Of a stretch of 64,000 nucleotides of DNA, positions 54,646 through 63,255 are shown piece after piece. A program made the translations under genes and the position numbers. This DNA is from Corynebacterium appendicis CIP 107643 (GTDB lineage: Bacteria > Actinomycetota > Actinomycetes > Mycobacteriales > Mycobacteriaceae). The stretch lies in contig NZ_CP046976.1 of assembly GCF_030408415.1 (NCBI RefSeq), forward strand, positions 1,612,001 to 1,676,000, in the 5' to 3' direction. The notes beneath the pieces are model-generated. The model ran no database searches, was not told the origin of the DNA, and saw nothing but the letters and a program-made list of their open reading frames with translations. Position 1 is the stretch's first letter; the number at the start of each line of letters is the position of its first letter.

Positions 54646-54781
54646 CGGTGGTGCTCTTCTCGGCGTAGTCGCCCTTGTCGCCCTTCACTCCGAATTCCTT
54701 GATCAGGTTCATGTCGCGGAGGAATTTCTCCGGGTCGAATTCGGTGTAGTGCTCAGGTCCTGCGAACTGCTCCTGGGCCAT
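54614..54781 (-). CDS. Small acidic protein, 55 residues, in the thrC operon
   Basis: The frame from ATG 54781 to TAA 54614 encodes 55 residues (MAQEQFAGPEHYTEFDPEKF at the start; EKSTTDDADAGEQNS at the end). AAGGAG seven bases before the ATG is one of the best ribosome sites in the window, and the gene lies 18 bases after thrC. The product is soluble, acidic, helix-prone in the middle (FLRDMNLIKEFGVKG) and has no cysteine or membrane segment. It overlaps the downstream protease gene by 32 bases in another frame. I know no family. Likely role: small regulator or stabiliser, unproven. Confidence 0.72.
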   Translation of the reverse strand: MAQEQFAGPEHYTEFDPEKFLRDMNLIKEFGVKGDKGDYAEKSTTDDADAGEQNS

Positions 54782-54799
54782 GGTGGGTCTCCTTGTGCG

Positions 54800-56254
54800 C
54801 TAGCTGTTCTGCCCGGCCGCGGCTGCGTCTGCAGCTGTCTCGGCGATGTACTCCTTGACGGCCTCGGCGTCGTTCGGCATGTCGACCACGTGGCGCTCAG
54901 CGTCCATGATGTGCGCGAAACGCTCGGGCACGTCGGGCTCCTGCCCGGTGGCCTCCACGATCGTCTCGGAGAATTTCACCGGCAGGGCGGTCTCCAGCAC
55001 GACGATCGGGGTGTCCACTTTATCGGCCACACCGCGGGCGACGAAAACGCCGTCGGCGGTGTGGGGGTCGATGAGGACGTCGTGGTCGGAGTGGGTGGCA
55101 CGGATCGTCGATACGCGGTCCGCGTGCGTCGATGTGCCGGACAGGAACCCGTAGCGCGTGCGGATCTCCTCCATGATGTGGTCCTCGAGCTCGAATCCGT
55201 CGGCTTTGGCTTTGACGCCGAAGAGATCCGCGGTCTGGTTCGCGTCGCGCTCGATGACGTCGAAGATGAAGCGCTCGAAATTGGATGCGCGGGAGATGTC
55301 CATCGACGGCGACGACGTCGCGTGCGTCTCGGCCGCCGAGCGCGGGCGGTACTGGCCGGTGGTGAAGAACTCGTGGAGGACGTCGTTCTCGTTCGTCGCC
55401 ACGATCAGCTTGTCCACGGGCAGGCCCATCTGCTTGACGATGTGACCCGCGCAGATGTCGCCGAAATTGCCGGTGGGAACCGAAAAGGAGATCTGCTCGT
55501 CGTTGCTCTCGGTGACCTTGATGTAGGTGGAGACGTAGTAGACGGTCTGGGCAAGCAGGCGCGCCCAGTTGATGGAGTTGACCGCGCCGATGTGGTGCTT
55601 GGACTTGAACGCGGCGTCGGCGTTGACCTCCTTGACCACGTCCTGGCAGTCGTCGAAGACGCCGTCGAGGGCGATATTGAAGATATTCGGCTCGTCGAGG
55701 CCGAACATCTGGGCCTGCTGGAACGGCGTCATGCGGCCGGCCGGGGTGAGCATGAAGACGTTGATGTTGTGGCGGCCGCGCATCGCGTACTCCGCCGAAG
55801 AGCCGGTGTCGCCGGAGGTGGCGCCGAGAATATTGAGGGTCTCCTCGCGGCGGGCCAGCTCGAATTCGAAGAGCTCGCCGAGCAGCTGCATCGCCATGTC
55901 CTTGAACGCGGCTGTCGGCCCCTCGGACAGGTGGGCGATGTAGAGGTCGTCCTCCAGTGTGCTCACCGGAACGATCTCCTCGTCGGCGAAGACCGGGGTG
56001 CGGTAGGCGTTCGCGGTGAGTTCTTCGATCTTCGCCGGCGGGATATCGCTGACGAAGAGCTTGACCACCTCGGCGGCCAGCGCCGGGTAGCCGCCGTCGG
56101 CGAGCACACCGCGCCACTGCGTCAGGCGCTCCTCAGTGATCCGCGGGTACGCCACGGGCACGTACAGGCCGCCGTCGGAGGCGAGCCCGGACAGCAGGAT
56201 GTCGGTGAACTTGTTCGGAGCAGCTGATGCGTCGCGCGTTGAGATGTAATCCAC
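54800..56254 (-). CDS. thrC: Threonine synthase
   Basis: 484 residues, PLP enzyme of the longer (type with N-terminal extension) threonine synthases. The PLP lysine is in GPTAAFKDMAMQLL and the phosphate loop is GATSGDTGSSAEYA. It converts O-phosphohomoserine to threonine. GTG 56254 has TAGACT seven bases upstream, indicating leaderless transcription. It is first of thrC, the 55-residue gene and the protease; homoserine kinase and dehydrogenase genes are not in the window. Confidence 0.96.
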   Translation of the reverse strand: MDYISTRDASAAPNKFTDILLSGLASDGGLYVPVAYPRITEERLTQWRGVLADGGYPALAAEVVKLFVSDIPPAKIEELTANAYRTPVFADEEIVPVSTLEDDLYIAHLSEGPTAAFKDMAMQLLGELFEFELARREETLNILGATSGDTGSSAEYAMRGRHNINVFMLTPAGRMTPFQQAQMFGLDEPNIFNIALDGVFDDCQDVVKEVNADAAFKSKHHIGAVNSINWARLLAQTVYYVSTYIKVTESNDEQISFSVPTGNFGDICAGHIVKQMGLPVDKLIVATNENDVLHEFFTTGQYRPRSAAETHATSSPSMDISRASNFERFIFDVIERDANQTADLFGVKAKADGFELEDHIMEEIRTRYGFLSGTSTHADRVSTIRATHSDHDVLIDPHTADGVFVARGVADKVDTPIVVLETALPVKFSETIVEATGQEPDVPERFAHIMDAERHVVDMPNDAEAVKEYIAETAADAAAAGQNS

Positions 56255-56261
56255 CTAGAGC

Positions 56262-56267
56262 AGTCTA
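56262..56267 (-). promoter_or_regulatory. Leaderless -10 box for thrC
   Basis: TAGACT with seven bases to GTG 56254 and no ribosome site. Confidence 0.62.
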
Positions 56268-56327
56268 CGTGCTCTCCATCACCAGATAGAAGGCAGGGGG
56301 TAGCGCGACGCAGGGTGGCCAGCGAAT

Positions 56328-56657
56328 TTAACGGCTGTGCGCGCCGGGCGGATCCTGTCGCCCGGTGAGGATGTCCATGATTCCGCGCACGGCATTCTCC
56401 CCCAGCACCGGCAGGACGCGGTCGTCGAAGCCGGCGGTGTCGCGCGCCTGACGCGGATCGCGCGTGTACCGCGCGGCCCGCTCGTCGTCCCTTCGCGCCA
56501 TGCTTACCGACGGCGCCGCCACCGAGACCTTCAGCGTCGTGCCGTCCAGTTCCAGCGAGGTGGCGGAGTCCGCGCCGGCGGTGCGCGCGGCGTCCACCAG
56601 CGCGACGAGGTCGCCGTAGGTCGCGTCGTTCAGGTCGATCGACAGATTCACAGCCAT
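56328..56657 (-). CDS. Small conserved protein of unknown function
   Basis: 109 residues from ATG 56657, set by TATGCT seven bases upstream; the long frame above it is antisense to nothing coherent and overlaps glnE. The N-terminal half (NLSIDLNDATYGDLVALVDAARTAG) suggests a small alpha/beta fold with a strand-helix start, then a strand LELDGTTLKVSV, and a charged C-terminal half. No catalytic motif. It lies between glnE and thrC on the same strand, 29 bases after glnE. Confidence 0.75.
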   Translation of the reverse strand: MAVNLSIDLNDATYGDLVALVDAARTAGADSATSLELDGTTLKVSVAAPSVSMARRDDERAARYTRDPRQARDTAGFDDRVLPVLGENAVRGIMDILTGRQDPPGAHSR

Positions 56658-56664
56658 GCCCGCC

Positions 56665-56670
56665 AGCATA
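56665..56670 (-). promoter_or_regulatory. Leaderless -10 box for the 109-residue protein gene
   Basis: TATGCT with seven bases to ATG 56657, lying just downstream of the glnE stop. Confidence 0.65.
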
Positions 56671-56686
56671 GTTGCGCGCGCCAAAC

Positions 56687-59600
56687 CTAGTCGTCGTACT
56701 CGAAAGACGGCTTCTCGCCCCAGAACACTTCCTCCACGACTCCGTGCGCCCGGCGCGTGAGCTTCAGGTAATGGTCCAGGAAGGCCTGCGCGTCGTGAGG
56801 GTCGCAGCCGGCGGCGCCGGCGACCTGGTTGAGCTGCGCGCCCGGCCCGGGCAGCTGGTCGGTGCGCTTGCCGGTCACCAGCACGAGCGCGTTGCGCGCC
56901 TCGGTGGCGAGCAGCCACGCCTCGGTCAGCGTGCGCGCCTGGGATGGCGCGATGATGTCCCGCGCTTCGTCGGTGACCAGGAAGTCCAGCACCTCGAGAG
57001 TGGAGGTGTTGTGCAGCTCGTCGTATTCGTGGGCGTGCATCATGGTGAGCAGCTGCACGGTCCACTCGATATCCGACAGCGCGCCGCGCCCCAGCTTGGT
57101 GTGGGTGGTGCGGTCCGCGCCGCGGGGCAGGCGCTCGTTGTCCACGCGGGCCTTGATGCGGCGGATCTCGCGGATATCGGCCTCGCTGGCCCCGCCTTTC
57201 GGGTACCGGAACGGGTCGACCGCGTTCAGGAAGGCGGTGCCCACCTCCCTGTCGCCGGCGACATAGGTGGCGCGCAGCAGCGCCTGCTTCTCCCACACCG
57301 CGCCCCATTCTTTGTAATAGCGCTCGTAGGAGGCGATGGTGCGCACGACGGGCCCGGACCGCCCCTCGGGTCGCAGACCCAGGTCGACTTCCAGCGGCGG
57401 GTCGCCGGACGGCTTGGACAGGCGCTTGCGCATTTGGTCGATGATCCTTGCCGCCCACGCCAAGGCCTCGGTCTCGTCGACACCCGCGGCGGGTTCGGCG
57501 ACGACGATCACGTCGGCGTCCGAGCCGTAGCCCAGCTCCTGCCCGCCGAGGCGCCCCATGCCGATCACCGCGATGCGCGCCAGCGGCTCCTCCTCCCCGC
57601 GGGCGATGAGGTCGGCGCGCACCTCCGCGCGGATCCCCGCCTCGAGCACAGCGTCCCAGACCCAGGACAGCTGCTCGCAAACCTCGCGCACGTCCATGAA
57701 TCCGAGCAGGTCGGCAGAGGCGATGCGCGCCAATTCAGCGCGGCGCAGCGAGCGCGCGACTTTCACGGCTTTGTCGGGGTCGGCGTGGCGCTTCGTCGCG
57801 GCCACCAGGGCTTTGTACACGCGGTCCGGCGCGGTATCCAGAAGCTTCGGCTGCGAGGCCCCGTCGCCGAGCTGTTTGACCACGTCGGGCGCGGAGATAA
57901 TCAAGTTCGCCGCGTACGGGGAGGTGCCCAGAATGTGCATGAGACGCTCGCCGACGACGCCCTCGTCGCGGAGCATGCGCAGAAACCACGCCTTATCGAC
58001 GGCCGCCTCCGACAGCTTCCTGTAGTTCAGCAGCCCCGCGTCCGGGTCGGCGGTCTCCCCCAGCCACGCCATGAGCGTGGGCAGGAGGATCTGCTGCAGC
58101 TTGGCTTTGCGCGAGGTGCCCTTCGCCAGCGCCGAGAGGTGCTCGAAGGCGCGGTCGGGGTGGGTGTATCCGAGAGCCTTCAGGCGGGCCTTCGCCGCGT
58201 CGGCACCGAGACGTGCCTCACCCACGCTCATCTCCGCGATCGAGTTGAGCAGCGGGCGGTAGAACAGGCGCGTGTGCAGGTCGGTGATCTTCTTGCGCTC
58301 TTTTTTCAGGCGCCGGTCCAGCTCGTCGACGGCGGACGCCGTCGGCGAGGAGATGAACCCGGAGGTCAGCGCGAGCCAGCGGCGGTTCTGCACGTCGTCA
58401 TCGGCGGGCAGCGTGTGGGTGCGCTTGAAGCGGTGCAGCTGGAGGCGGTGCTCGAGCAGGCGCAGGAACTCGTAGGCCTCGACCAGGTCGGCTGCGTCCT
58501 CGCGGCCGATGTACCCGCCGGCGGACAGCGCATCGATGGAGGTAATGGTGTTCTGGGTCTGGACGGAGTCGTCGATACGCCCGTGCACGAGCTGGAGCAG
58601 CTGCACGGCGAATTCCGCGTCGCGCAGGCCACCGGTGCCAAGCTTCAGCTCGCGCGAGCGCATGTCCTCCGGCACATTCGACAGCACGCGGCGGCGCATC
58701 GCCTGGACGTCCTCGACGAAGGAATCGCGCTGGGAGGACTCCCACACCATCGGCCGCAGCCGGTCGTAATAGGCCTGGCCGAGCTCCATGTCGCCGGTCA
58801 TCGGGCGGGCTTTGAGCAGCGCCTGAAATTCCCACGTCTCCGCCCAGCGCTTGTAGTACGTCTCATGGGAGTCGAGGGTGCGCACCAGCGCGCCGGACTT
58901 GCCCTCCGGGCGCAGGTTCGGGTCGACATCGAAGAACGCGGCATTGCCCACCGCGGTCATCTCGCTGGCCACGCGCGTCGCCTTCGCGTCGGCGGGTTCC
59001 GCGACGTAGATGACGTCCACGTCCGAGATATAGTTCAGCTCCCGCGCACCGCACTTGCCCATCGCGATGACGGCGAGTTTTCCGTCGTAGTCCTCGTCGC
59101 CGTGCACCGCGTACACCCCGACAGCCAGCGCCGCGGTCAGCGCGGCATCCGCGATCGTGGTCAGCAGCTCGGTCACCTCGCCGTAGCCCAGCTCCTCGTG
59201 CTGCGCGCCGTAGCCCTTGAACGCGGAATACGTCCCCGCCAGATCCGCCGCCGCCACGCGCATGACCAGCGTGCGGTACGCGTCTTTGAGCAGCTTCTTC
59301 GCCTCCGTGCCCGTCACCGCGGCACGGTAGGTACCCGCACAATCGCAGCGTGACGACGCCGTCGGGTCCCCCTCGACCGGCTTAGCCCCAACCGCGCCCA
59401 ACATGACCTGGAAGATCTCCTCGGAGCGGGGCAACGGTTCGCTGAGCAGCTTCCACTCCTCCGGGTGCGCCACCAAGTGGTCGCCTAGGGCTGTGGAGCC
59501 TCCCAACAGGGCGAAGAGGCGGACGCGGAGCACGTCGTCGTCGATAAGCGCTTGGCGCAATTCCTCGTAACCGTCTCCGAGCGCCTCGGCGAGACGGAAA

Positions 59601-59749
59601 CTCGTGTTGAGCGTGAGGTCCGGGTTGCCCGAACCCCCGAGCGTGTAGAGAACGTCATTGTCGCTCCAGCCGAGCTTTTCCAAGTCCTCGGCGGCGTTCG
59701 CCCCGGTGAGCGCAAGTTGGGCAGGCGACGGTGAGCTGCTGCGGGCCAT
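56687..59749 (-). CDS. glnE: Bifunctional glutamine-synthetase adenylyltransferase/deadenylase
   Basis: 1020 residues from ATG 59749 (AAAGGAA upstream); the frame to 59980 runs into glnA2 and is rejected. Two nucleotidyltransferase domains are visible: the N-terminal one with GKCGARELNYISDVDVIYV near residue 240 and the C-terminal one with GMGRLGGQELGYGSDADVIVV near 720, each with the GS/D-type DxD. Between them is the helical regulatory region. It adds AMP to Tyr406 of GlnA and removes it in response to nitrogen status. Only ten bases separate it from glnA2, so they form an operon. Confidence 0.96.
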   Translation of the reverse strand: MARSSSPSPAQLALTGANAAEDLEKLGWSDNDVLYTLGGSGNPDLTLNTSFRLAEALGDGYEELRQALIDDDVLRVRLFALLGGSTALGDHLVAHPEEWKLLSEPLPRSEEIFQVMLGAVGAKPVEGDPTASSRCDCAGTYRAAVTGTEAKKLLKDAYRTLVMRVAAADLAGTYSAFKGYGAQHEELGYGEVTELLTTIADAALTAALAVGVYAVHGDEDYDGKLAVIAMGKCGARELNYISDVDVIYVAEPADAKATRVASEMTAVGNAAFFDVDPNLRPEGKSGALVRTLDSHETYYKRWAETWEFQALLKARPMTGDMELGQAYYDRLRPMVWESSQRDSFVEDVQAMRRRVLSNVPEDMRSRELKLGTGGLRDAEFAVQLLQLVHGRIDDSVQTQNTITSIDALSAGGYIGREDAADLVEAYEFLRLLEHRLQLHRFKRTHTLPADDDVQNRRWLALTSGFISSPTASAVDELDRRLKKERKKITDLHTRLFYRPLLNSIAEMSVGEARLGADAAKARLKALGYTHPDRAFEHLSALAKGTSRKAKLQQILLPTLMAWLGETADPDAGLLNYRKLSEAAVDKAWFLRMLRDEGVVGERLMHILGTSPYAANLIISAPDVVKQLGDGASQPKLLDTAPDRVYKALVAATKRHADPDKAVKVARSLRRAELARIASADLLGFMDVREVCEQLSWVWDAVLEAGIRAEVRADLIARGEEEPLARIAVIGMGRLGGQELGYGSDADVIVVAEPAAGVDETEALAWAARIIDQMRKRLSKPSGDPPLEVDLGLRPEGRSGPVVRTIASYERYYKEWGAVWEKQALLRATYVAGDREVGTAFLNAVDPFRYPKGGASEADIREIRRIKARVDNERLPRGADRTTHTKLGRGALSDIEWTVQLLTMMHAHEYDELHNTSTLEVLDFLVTDEARDIIAPSQARTLTEAWLLATEARNALVLVTGKRTDQLPGPGAQLNQVAGAAGCDPHDAQAFLDHYLKLTRRAHGVVEEVFWGEKPSFEYDD

Positions 59750-59759
59750 GGTTCCTTTC

Positions 59760-61082
59760 TTAGAGGTTGAGATTATGGGCCAATTCCCACGGCGTGATCT
59801 GGTCCTCGTAGGAGTGCCACTCGTCCCACTTGGAGCGCAGGAAGAACTCGAAGACCTGCTCGCCCAGCACTTCTGCCATGAACTCGGACTTCTCCAGCAC
59901 GCGCAGCGCCTCGTCGAGCGACCCCGGCAGATCCTTGTAGCCCATCGCGCGGCGCTCGCGGCGGGTGAGCGCGAAGACATCGTCCACGGCCGGCTCGCCG
60001 AGCTCCATGCCCTCCTCGATGCCGTGCAGCCCGGCCGCGAAGATTGCCGCGTACGCCAGGTACGGATTCGCCGCCGAGTCGATCGTGCGCACCTCGATGC
60101 GGCGCGACAACGGCTTGTGCAGGCGGTACGTGGGCACGCGCACCATGGCGGAACGGTTGGACACGCCCCACGTCGCCGCCGTCGGCGCCTCGGAGCCGAA
60201 CTGGAGGCGCTTGTACGAATTCACCCACTGGTTCGTCACCGCCGAGATCTCGCCCGCGTGCTCGATGACGCCGGCGATGAACTGGCGCGCCGTCGCCGAC
60301 AGCGAATACTCGTCGTCCGGGTCGTGGAACGCGTTGTCCTCGCCCTCGAACAGCGAGAAGTGCGTGTGCATCGCCGACCCGTTGTGCTCCCGGAACGGCT
60401 TCGGCATGAACGTGGCCAGCACGCCATTGAACTCCGCCACCGTCTTCACCACGTAGCGGAACGTGATCACGTTGTCCGCCATCGTCAGCGCGTCCGTGTG
60501 CCGCAAGTCGATCTCCTGCTGCCCCGGCGAGCCCTCGTGGTGCGAGAATTCCGTGACAATCCCCATGTACTCCAACGCAGAGATCGCTTGACGACGAAAC
60601 CGCGGCGCCGCGTTCTGCTTCGCCTGATCGAAATACCCGCCGTCGTCGACCGGCGTCGGCTCATCGCCCTTGAGCACGTAGAACTCGATCTCCGGGCTGG
60701 CCATGCACTCGAATCCCGCGTCCGCCGCCTTGGACAGCTGGCGGCGCAGCACCTGCCGCGGATCCGCGTACAGCGGGTTGCCGTCCGGCATCGAGATATC
60801 GCAGAACATCCGCGCCGTCTGCAGCCCGTCCTCCACGTCGAACGGCAGCGGCTGGTACGTCGACGGATCCGGCTGCAGCAGCGTGTCCGATTCGGAGACG
60901 CGCGAAAAGCCCTCGATCGACGAGCCGTCGAAACCCACGCCCTCGTCGAACGCCGCCTCAAGCTCCGCCGGGGACATCATGACCGTCTTCAACTCCCCGA
61001 ACAAGTCCGTGAACCAGAGGCGGATGAAGCGGATATCGCGCTCCTCGACATCGCGCAGAACGTTTTCTTGTTGGTTGTTCAT
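59760..61082 (-). CDS. glnA2: Glutamine synthetase GlnA2
   Basis: 440 residues from ATG 61082. Glutamine-synthetase blocks are all present (FDGSSIEGF, SPEIEFYVL, HHEGSPGQQEIDLRH, GSAMHTHFSLF, RSAMVRVP). The adenylylation tyrosine of type I-beta enzymes is absent: the aligned segment reads VDDVFALTRRE. It would therefore not be controlled by GlnE. Actinobacterial GlnA2 may be a minor glutamine synthetase or act on other amines. TAGTCT seven bases before the ATG indicates a leaderless transcript of glnA2-glnE. Confidence 0.94.
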   Translation of the reverse strand: MNNQQENVLRDVEERDIRFIRLWFTDLFGELKTVMMSPAELEAAFDEGVGFDGSSIEGFSRVSESDTLLQPDPSTYQPLPFDVEDGLQTARMFCDISMPDGNPLYADPRQVLRRQLSKAADAGFECMASPEIEFYVLKGDEPTPVDDGGYFDQAKQNAAPRFRRQAISALEYMGIVTEFSHHEGSPGQQEIDLRHTDALTMADNVITFRYVVKTVAEFNGVLATFMPKPFREHNGSAMHTHFSLFEGEDNAFHDPDDEYSLSATARQFIAGVIEHAGEISAVTNQWVNSYKRLQFGSEAPTAATWGVSNRSAMVRVPTYRLHKPLSRRIEVRTIDSAANPYLAYAAIFAAGLHGIEEGMELGEPAVDDVFALTRRERRAMGYKDLPGSLDEALRVLEKSEFMAEVLGEQVFEFFLRSKWDEWHSYEDQITPWELAHNLNL

Positions 61083-61089
61083 GCTTCCC

Positions 61090-61095
61090 AGACTA
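61090..61095 (-). promoter_or_regulatory. Leaderless -10 box for glnA2-glnE
   Basis: TAGTCT with seven bases to ATG 61082. It lies in the 110-base gap shared with the divergent CYTH-CHAD gene. Confidence 0.62.
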
Positions 61096-61192
61096 GTGAG
61101 CGATACCCGGCCAGACGCCACATCGCGTTAGGTAAACTGGCGGTGAACAAGATCCATTTTTGCTCCGACATTTGCAAAGAAGGCCAGATCCA

Positions 61193-62866
61193 ATGAGCAC
61201 CCAACCGTTTATCGAGGTCGAGGCTAAGTTTGCCGTCGATGACACCATCGCTGTCCCCGACCTGACAGCCCTTACCGCCGTCGAATCCGCCGGCGAGACC
61301 GTCCGACACAGCCTGTCCGCCATCTACTACGACACAGCGGACCTGCGCCTGACCCGCGCCAAAGTGACGCTGCGCCGCCGCACCGGCGGCAAGGACGACG
61401 GCTGGCACATCAAGCTCCCCGGCACGACCGGCCGCACCGAGCTCCACGCCGAGCTGACCGACCCCTCGACGCCGCCCGACGAGCTTCTCGACGCCGTGCG
61501 CGCCATCATCCGCCGCGAGCCCCTATCCCCCATCGCCCAGGTGGACAACGACCGCGCAGAGACCCCGCTGTACGACGCCGCCGGCGACCAGGTCGCCGAA
61601 TTCTGCGACGACCGCGTCACCGCCTGGTCCCTTCTTCCCGGCGGCCAGCAGACCACCTGGCGCGAATGGGAAGTCGAACTGTCCGGCGAGCTCGCCGAGA
61701 CCGTCGACGGCAACGCGCTGTTGCACGAGGCCACCTCGCTGCTGATCAACCGCGGCGCCCGGAAGTCCGCCTCCCCGTCCAAGCTCGCCACCGCCCTCGG
61801 CGACTCCGCCGCGGCCGCGCCCGTCCCGCCGTACATGAGCGCGGAAGGTCTCGACGAGGGCTCCCCCGCCAAGGCCGTCGTCGACTCCCTGCGCGTCCAG
61901 CGCGACCGCCTCGTCGAATGGGACCCCAAGGTCCGCAACGACGAATGGGATTCCGTCCACCAGATGCGCGTGGCCACCCGCGAGCTCCGCAGCCTGCTTG
62001 AGACCTTCGAGGGCATTCTCGCTGGCGACCAGCTCAAGCACGTGGAAAGCGAGCTCAAGCAGCTCGCCGCCCTGCTCGGCACTGCCCGCGACGCCGAAGT
62101 CGTCGAAGAACGCTTCATCGGCCTGCTCGACTCCGACACCACCGGCATGATCGACGGCCCCGCCTCCGAGCACGTCCGCGGCGACATGCGCCGCGAATAC
62201 GAGCGCGCCCACCGCCGCATTTTGCGCACCCTCGACTCCGAGCGCTACCTGACGCTTCTCGACGACATCGACGCCCTGCTCGCCAACCCGCCCCTCGCCT
62301 CCGACGCTCCGGCCGACGAGGAAGCCGGCGCGGCTGATTCCGGCTCCGCTCCCGGCGAAGCTGGCTCCGAGACTGCGTCTGCCGAGTCCGCTTCCGGAGA
62401 GTCCGCTCCGGCCGAGACCCGCTCCTCCGAGGAGATCCTCTACGAGCACCTCGAGCGCGGCTACAAGAAGCTGGCGAAGCGCCACAAGTTGGCCCGCGAG
62501 CACTACCCGGACACCTCGCTGCCGCTGCACGACCGCGAAGAATATGTCCACGACGTGCGCAAGGCCGCGAAGAAGCTGCGCTACTCCGCAAACGCCGCCA
62601 AGGACAGCGGCCTGAAGGCCGGCAAGCTGTCCAAGGCGTGCAAGGAGCTCCAGGAGATCTTGGGCGACTACCAGGACGCGGTGACCTCGTGGGACCGCAT
62701 CGAGAAGCTCGCCGCGGGCGCCCGCCAGCGCGGCGAGGATACCTTCGCCTACGGCATGCTCTACCAGCGCGAGATGTCCCGCGGCGACAAGGCGCTCGAG
62801 GACTACCCGAAGGCGTTCAAGGAGGTCAAGAAGGCCTTCAAGAAGGTGGAGCCCAAAGACAACTAG
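61193..62866 (+). CDS. CYTH-CHAD domain protein
   Basis: 557 residues from ATG 61193, with AGAAGG ten bases upstream. The N-terminal CYTH (triphosphate tunnel) domain opens with EVEAKF, the ExExK signature (E8, E10, K12), and spans about 1-200. The CHAD domain of about 300 residues has two helical halves with HQMRVATRELRSLLE and HDVRKAAKKLRYSAN, whose histidines and lysines bind polyphosphate. A low-complexity A/E/S/G-rich segment (about 365-415) separates the halves. It probably hydrolyses triphosphate or polyphosphate, bound by CHAD. Divergent from glnA2, as in mycobacteria (Rv2226). Confidence 0.92.
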   Translation: MSTQPFIEVEAKFAVDDTIAVPDLTALTAVESAGETVRHSLSAIYYDTADLRLTRAKVTLRRRTGGKDDGWHIKLPGTTGRTELHAELTDPSTPPDELLDAVRAIIRREPLSPIAQVDNDRAETPLYDAAGDQVAEFCDDRVTAWSLLPGGQQTTWREWEVELSGELAETVDGNALLHEATSLLINRGARKSASPSKLATALGDSAAAAPVPPYMSAEGLDEGSPAKAVVDSLRVQRDRLVEWDPKVRNDEWDSVHQMRVATRELRSLLETFEGILAGDQLKHVESELKQLAALLGTARDAEVVEERFIGLLDSDTTGMIDGPASEHVRGDMRREYERAHRRILRTLDSERYLTLLDDIDALLANPPLASDAPADEEAGAADSGSAPGEAGSETASAESASGESAPAETRSSEEILYEHLERGYKKLAKRHKLAREHYPDTSLPLHDREEYVHDVRKAAKKLRYSANAAKDSGLKAGKLSKACKELQEILGDYQDAVTSWDRIEKLAAGARQRGEDTFAYGMLYQREMSRGDKALEDYPKAFKEVKKAFKKVEPKDN

Positions 62867-62913
62867 CGCCCGGCGGATGACCGCCAAGCGCTAGGACAAG
62901 GAATCAAAGGGAG

Positions 62914-63120
62914 TTATTTCTCCCACGAGGCCGGCTGACCCCAGTTGTCGTCGGCCTCGTCCTGTGCCTCGGCAGCCTCGTTGCGCTGCTTCGCGGTCTC
63001 GAGGGCGTGCTCGGCCTCCTCGCGGGTGTCGTACGGCCCCATGCGGTCGTCCCAAGAGCCCTCCTTGCCCTGGGACACTTCGCGGGTGCTGGGGTTGAAG
63101 TAGAACTTCTCGTCGCTCAT
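62914..63120 (-). CDS. Small conserved protein, 68 residues
   Basis: 68 residues from ATG 63120 with AAAGGA nine bases upstream. Composition is acidic, with FYFNPSTREVSQGKEGSWDDRMGPYDTREEA, cut here to show the pattern: KFYFNPSTREVSQGKEGSWD, followed by RMGPYDTREEAEHALETA. The strand-strand-helix order with GPYDTREEAEHALE recalls a single SPOR-like repeat, but no signal sequence or membrane segment is present. Function is unknown. It is convergent with the CYTH-CHAD gene, 47 bases apart, and divergent from the GHMP-like gene. Confidence 0.82.
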   Translation of the reverse strand: MSDEKFYFNPSTREVSQGKEGSWDDRMGPYDTREEAEHALETAKQRNEAAEAQDEADDNWGQPASWEK

Positions 63121-63255
63121 TGTCGAATCCTTTCGGCGGGGTGCGCACGCATACTAGTGCGCTCTGGCGACCAGGCTACCTGGGCACGGTTGGTACTGTT
63201 GTGTGGGTAAATTCGCCCGCCCGACCGCGCACCGAAAGGACAGTGCATAACACCC

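Noticed and set aside
59750..59980. N-terminal extension of GlnE into glnA2
   Set aside because: It is a shadow of glnA2 in another frame; ATG 59749 has a good ribosome site.
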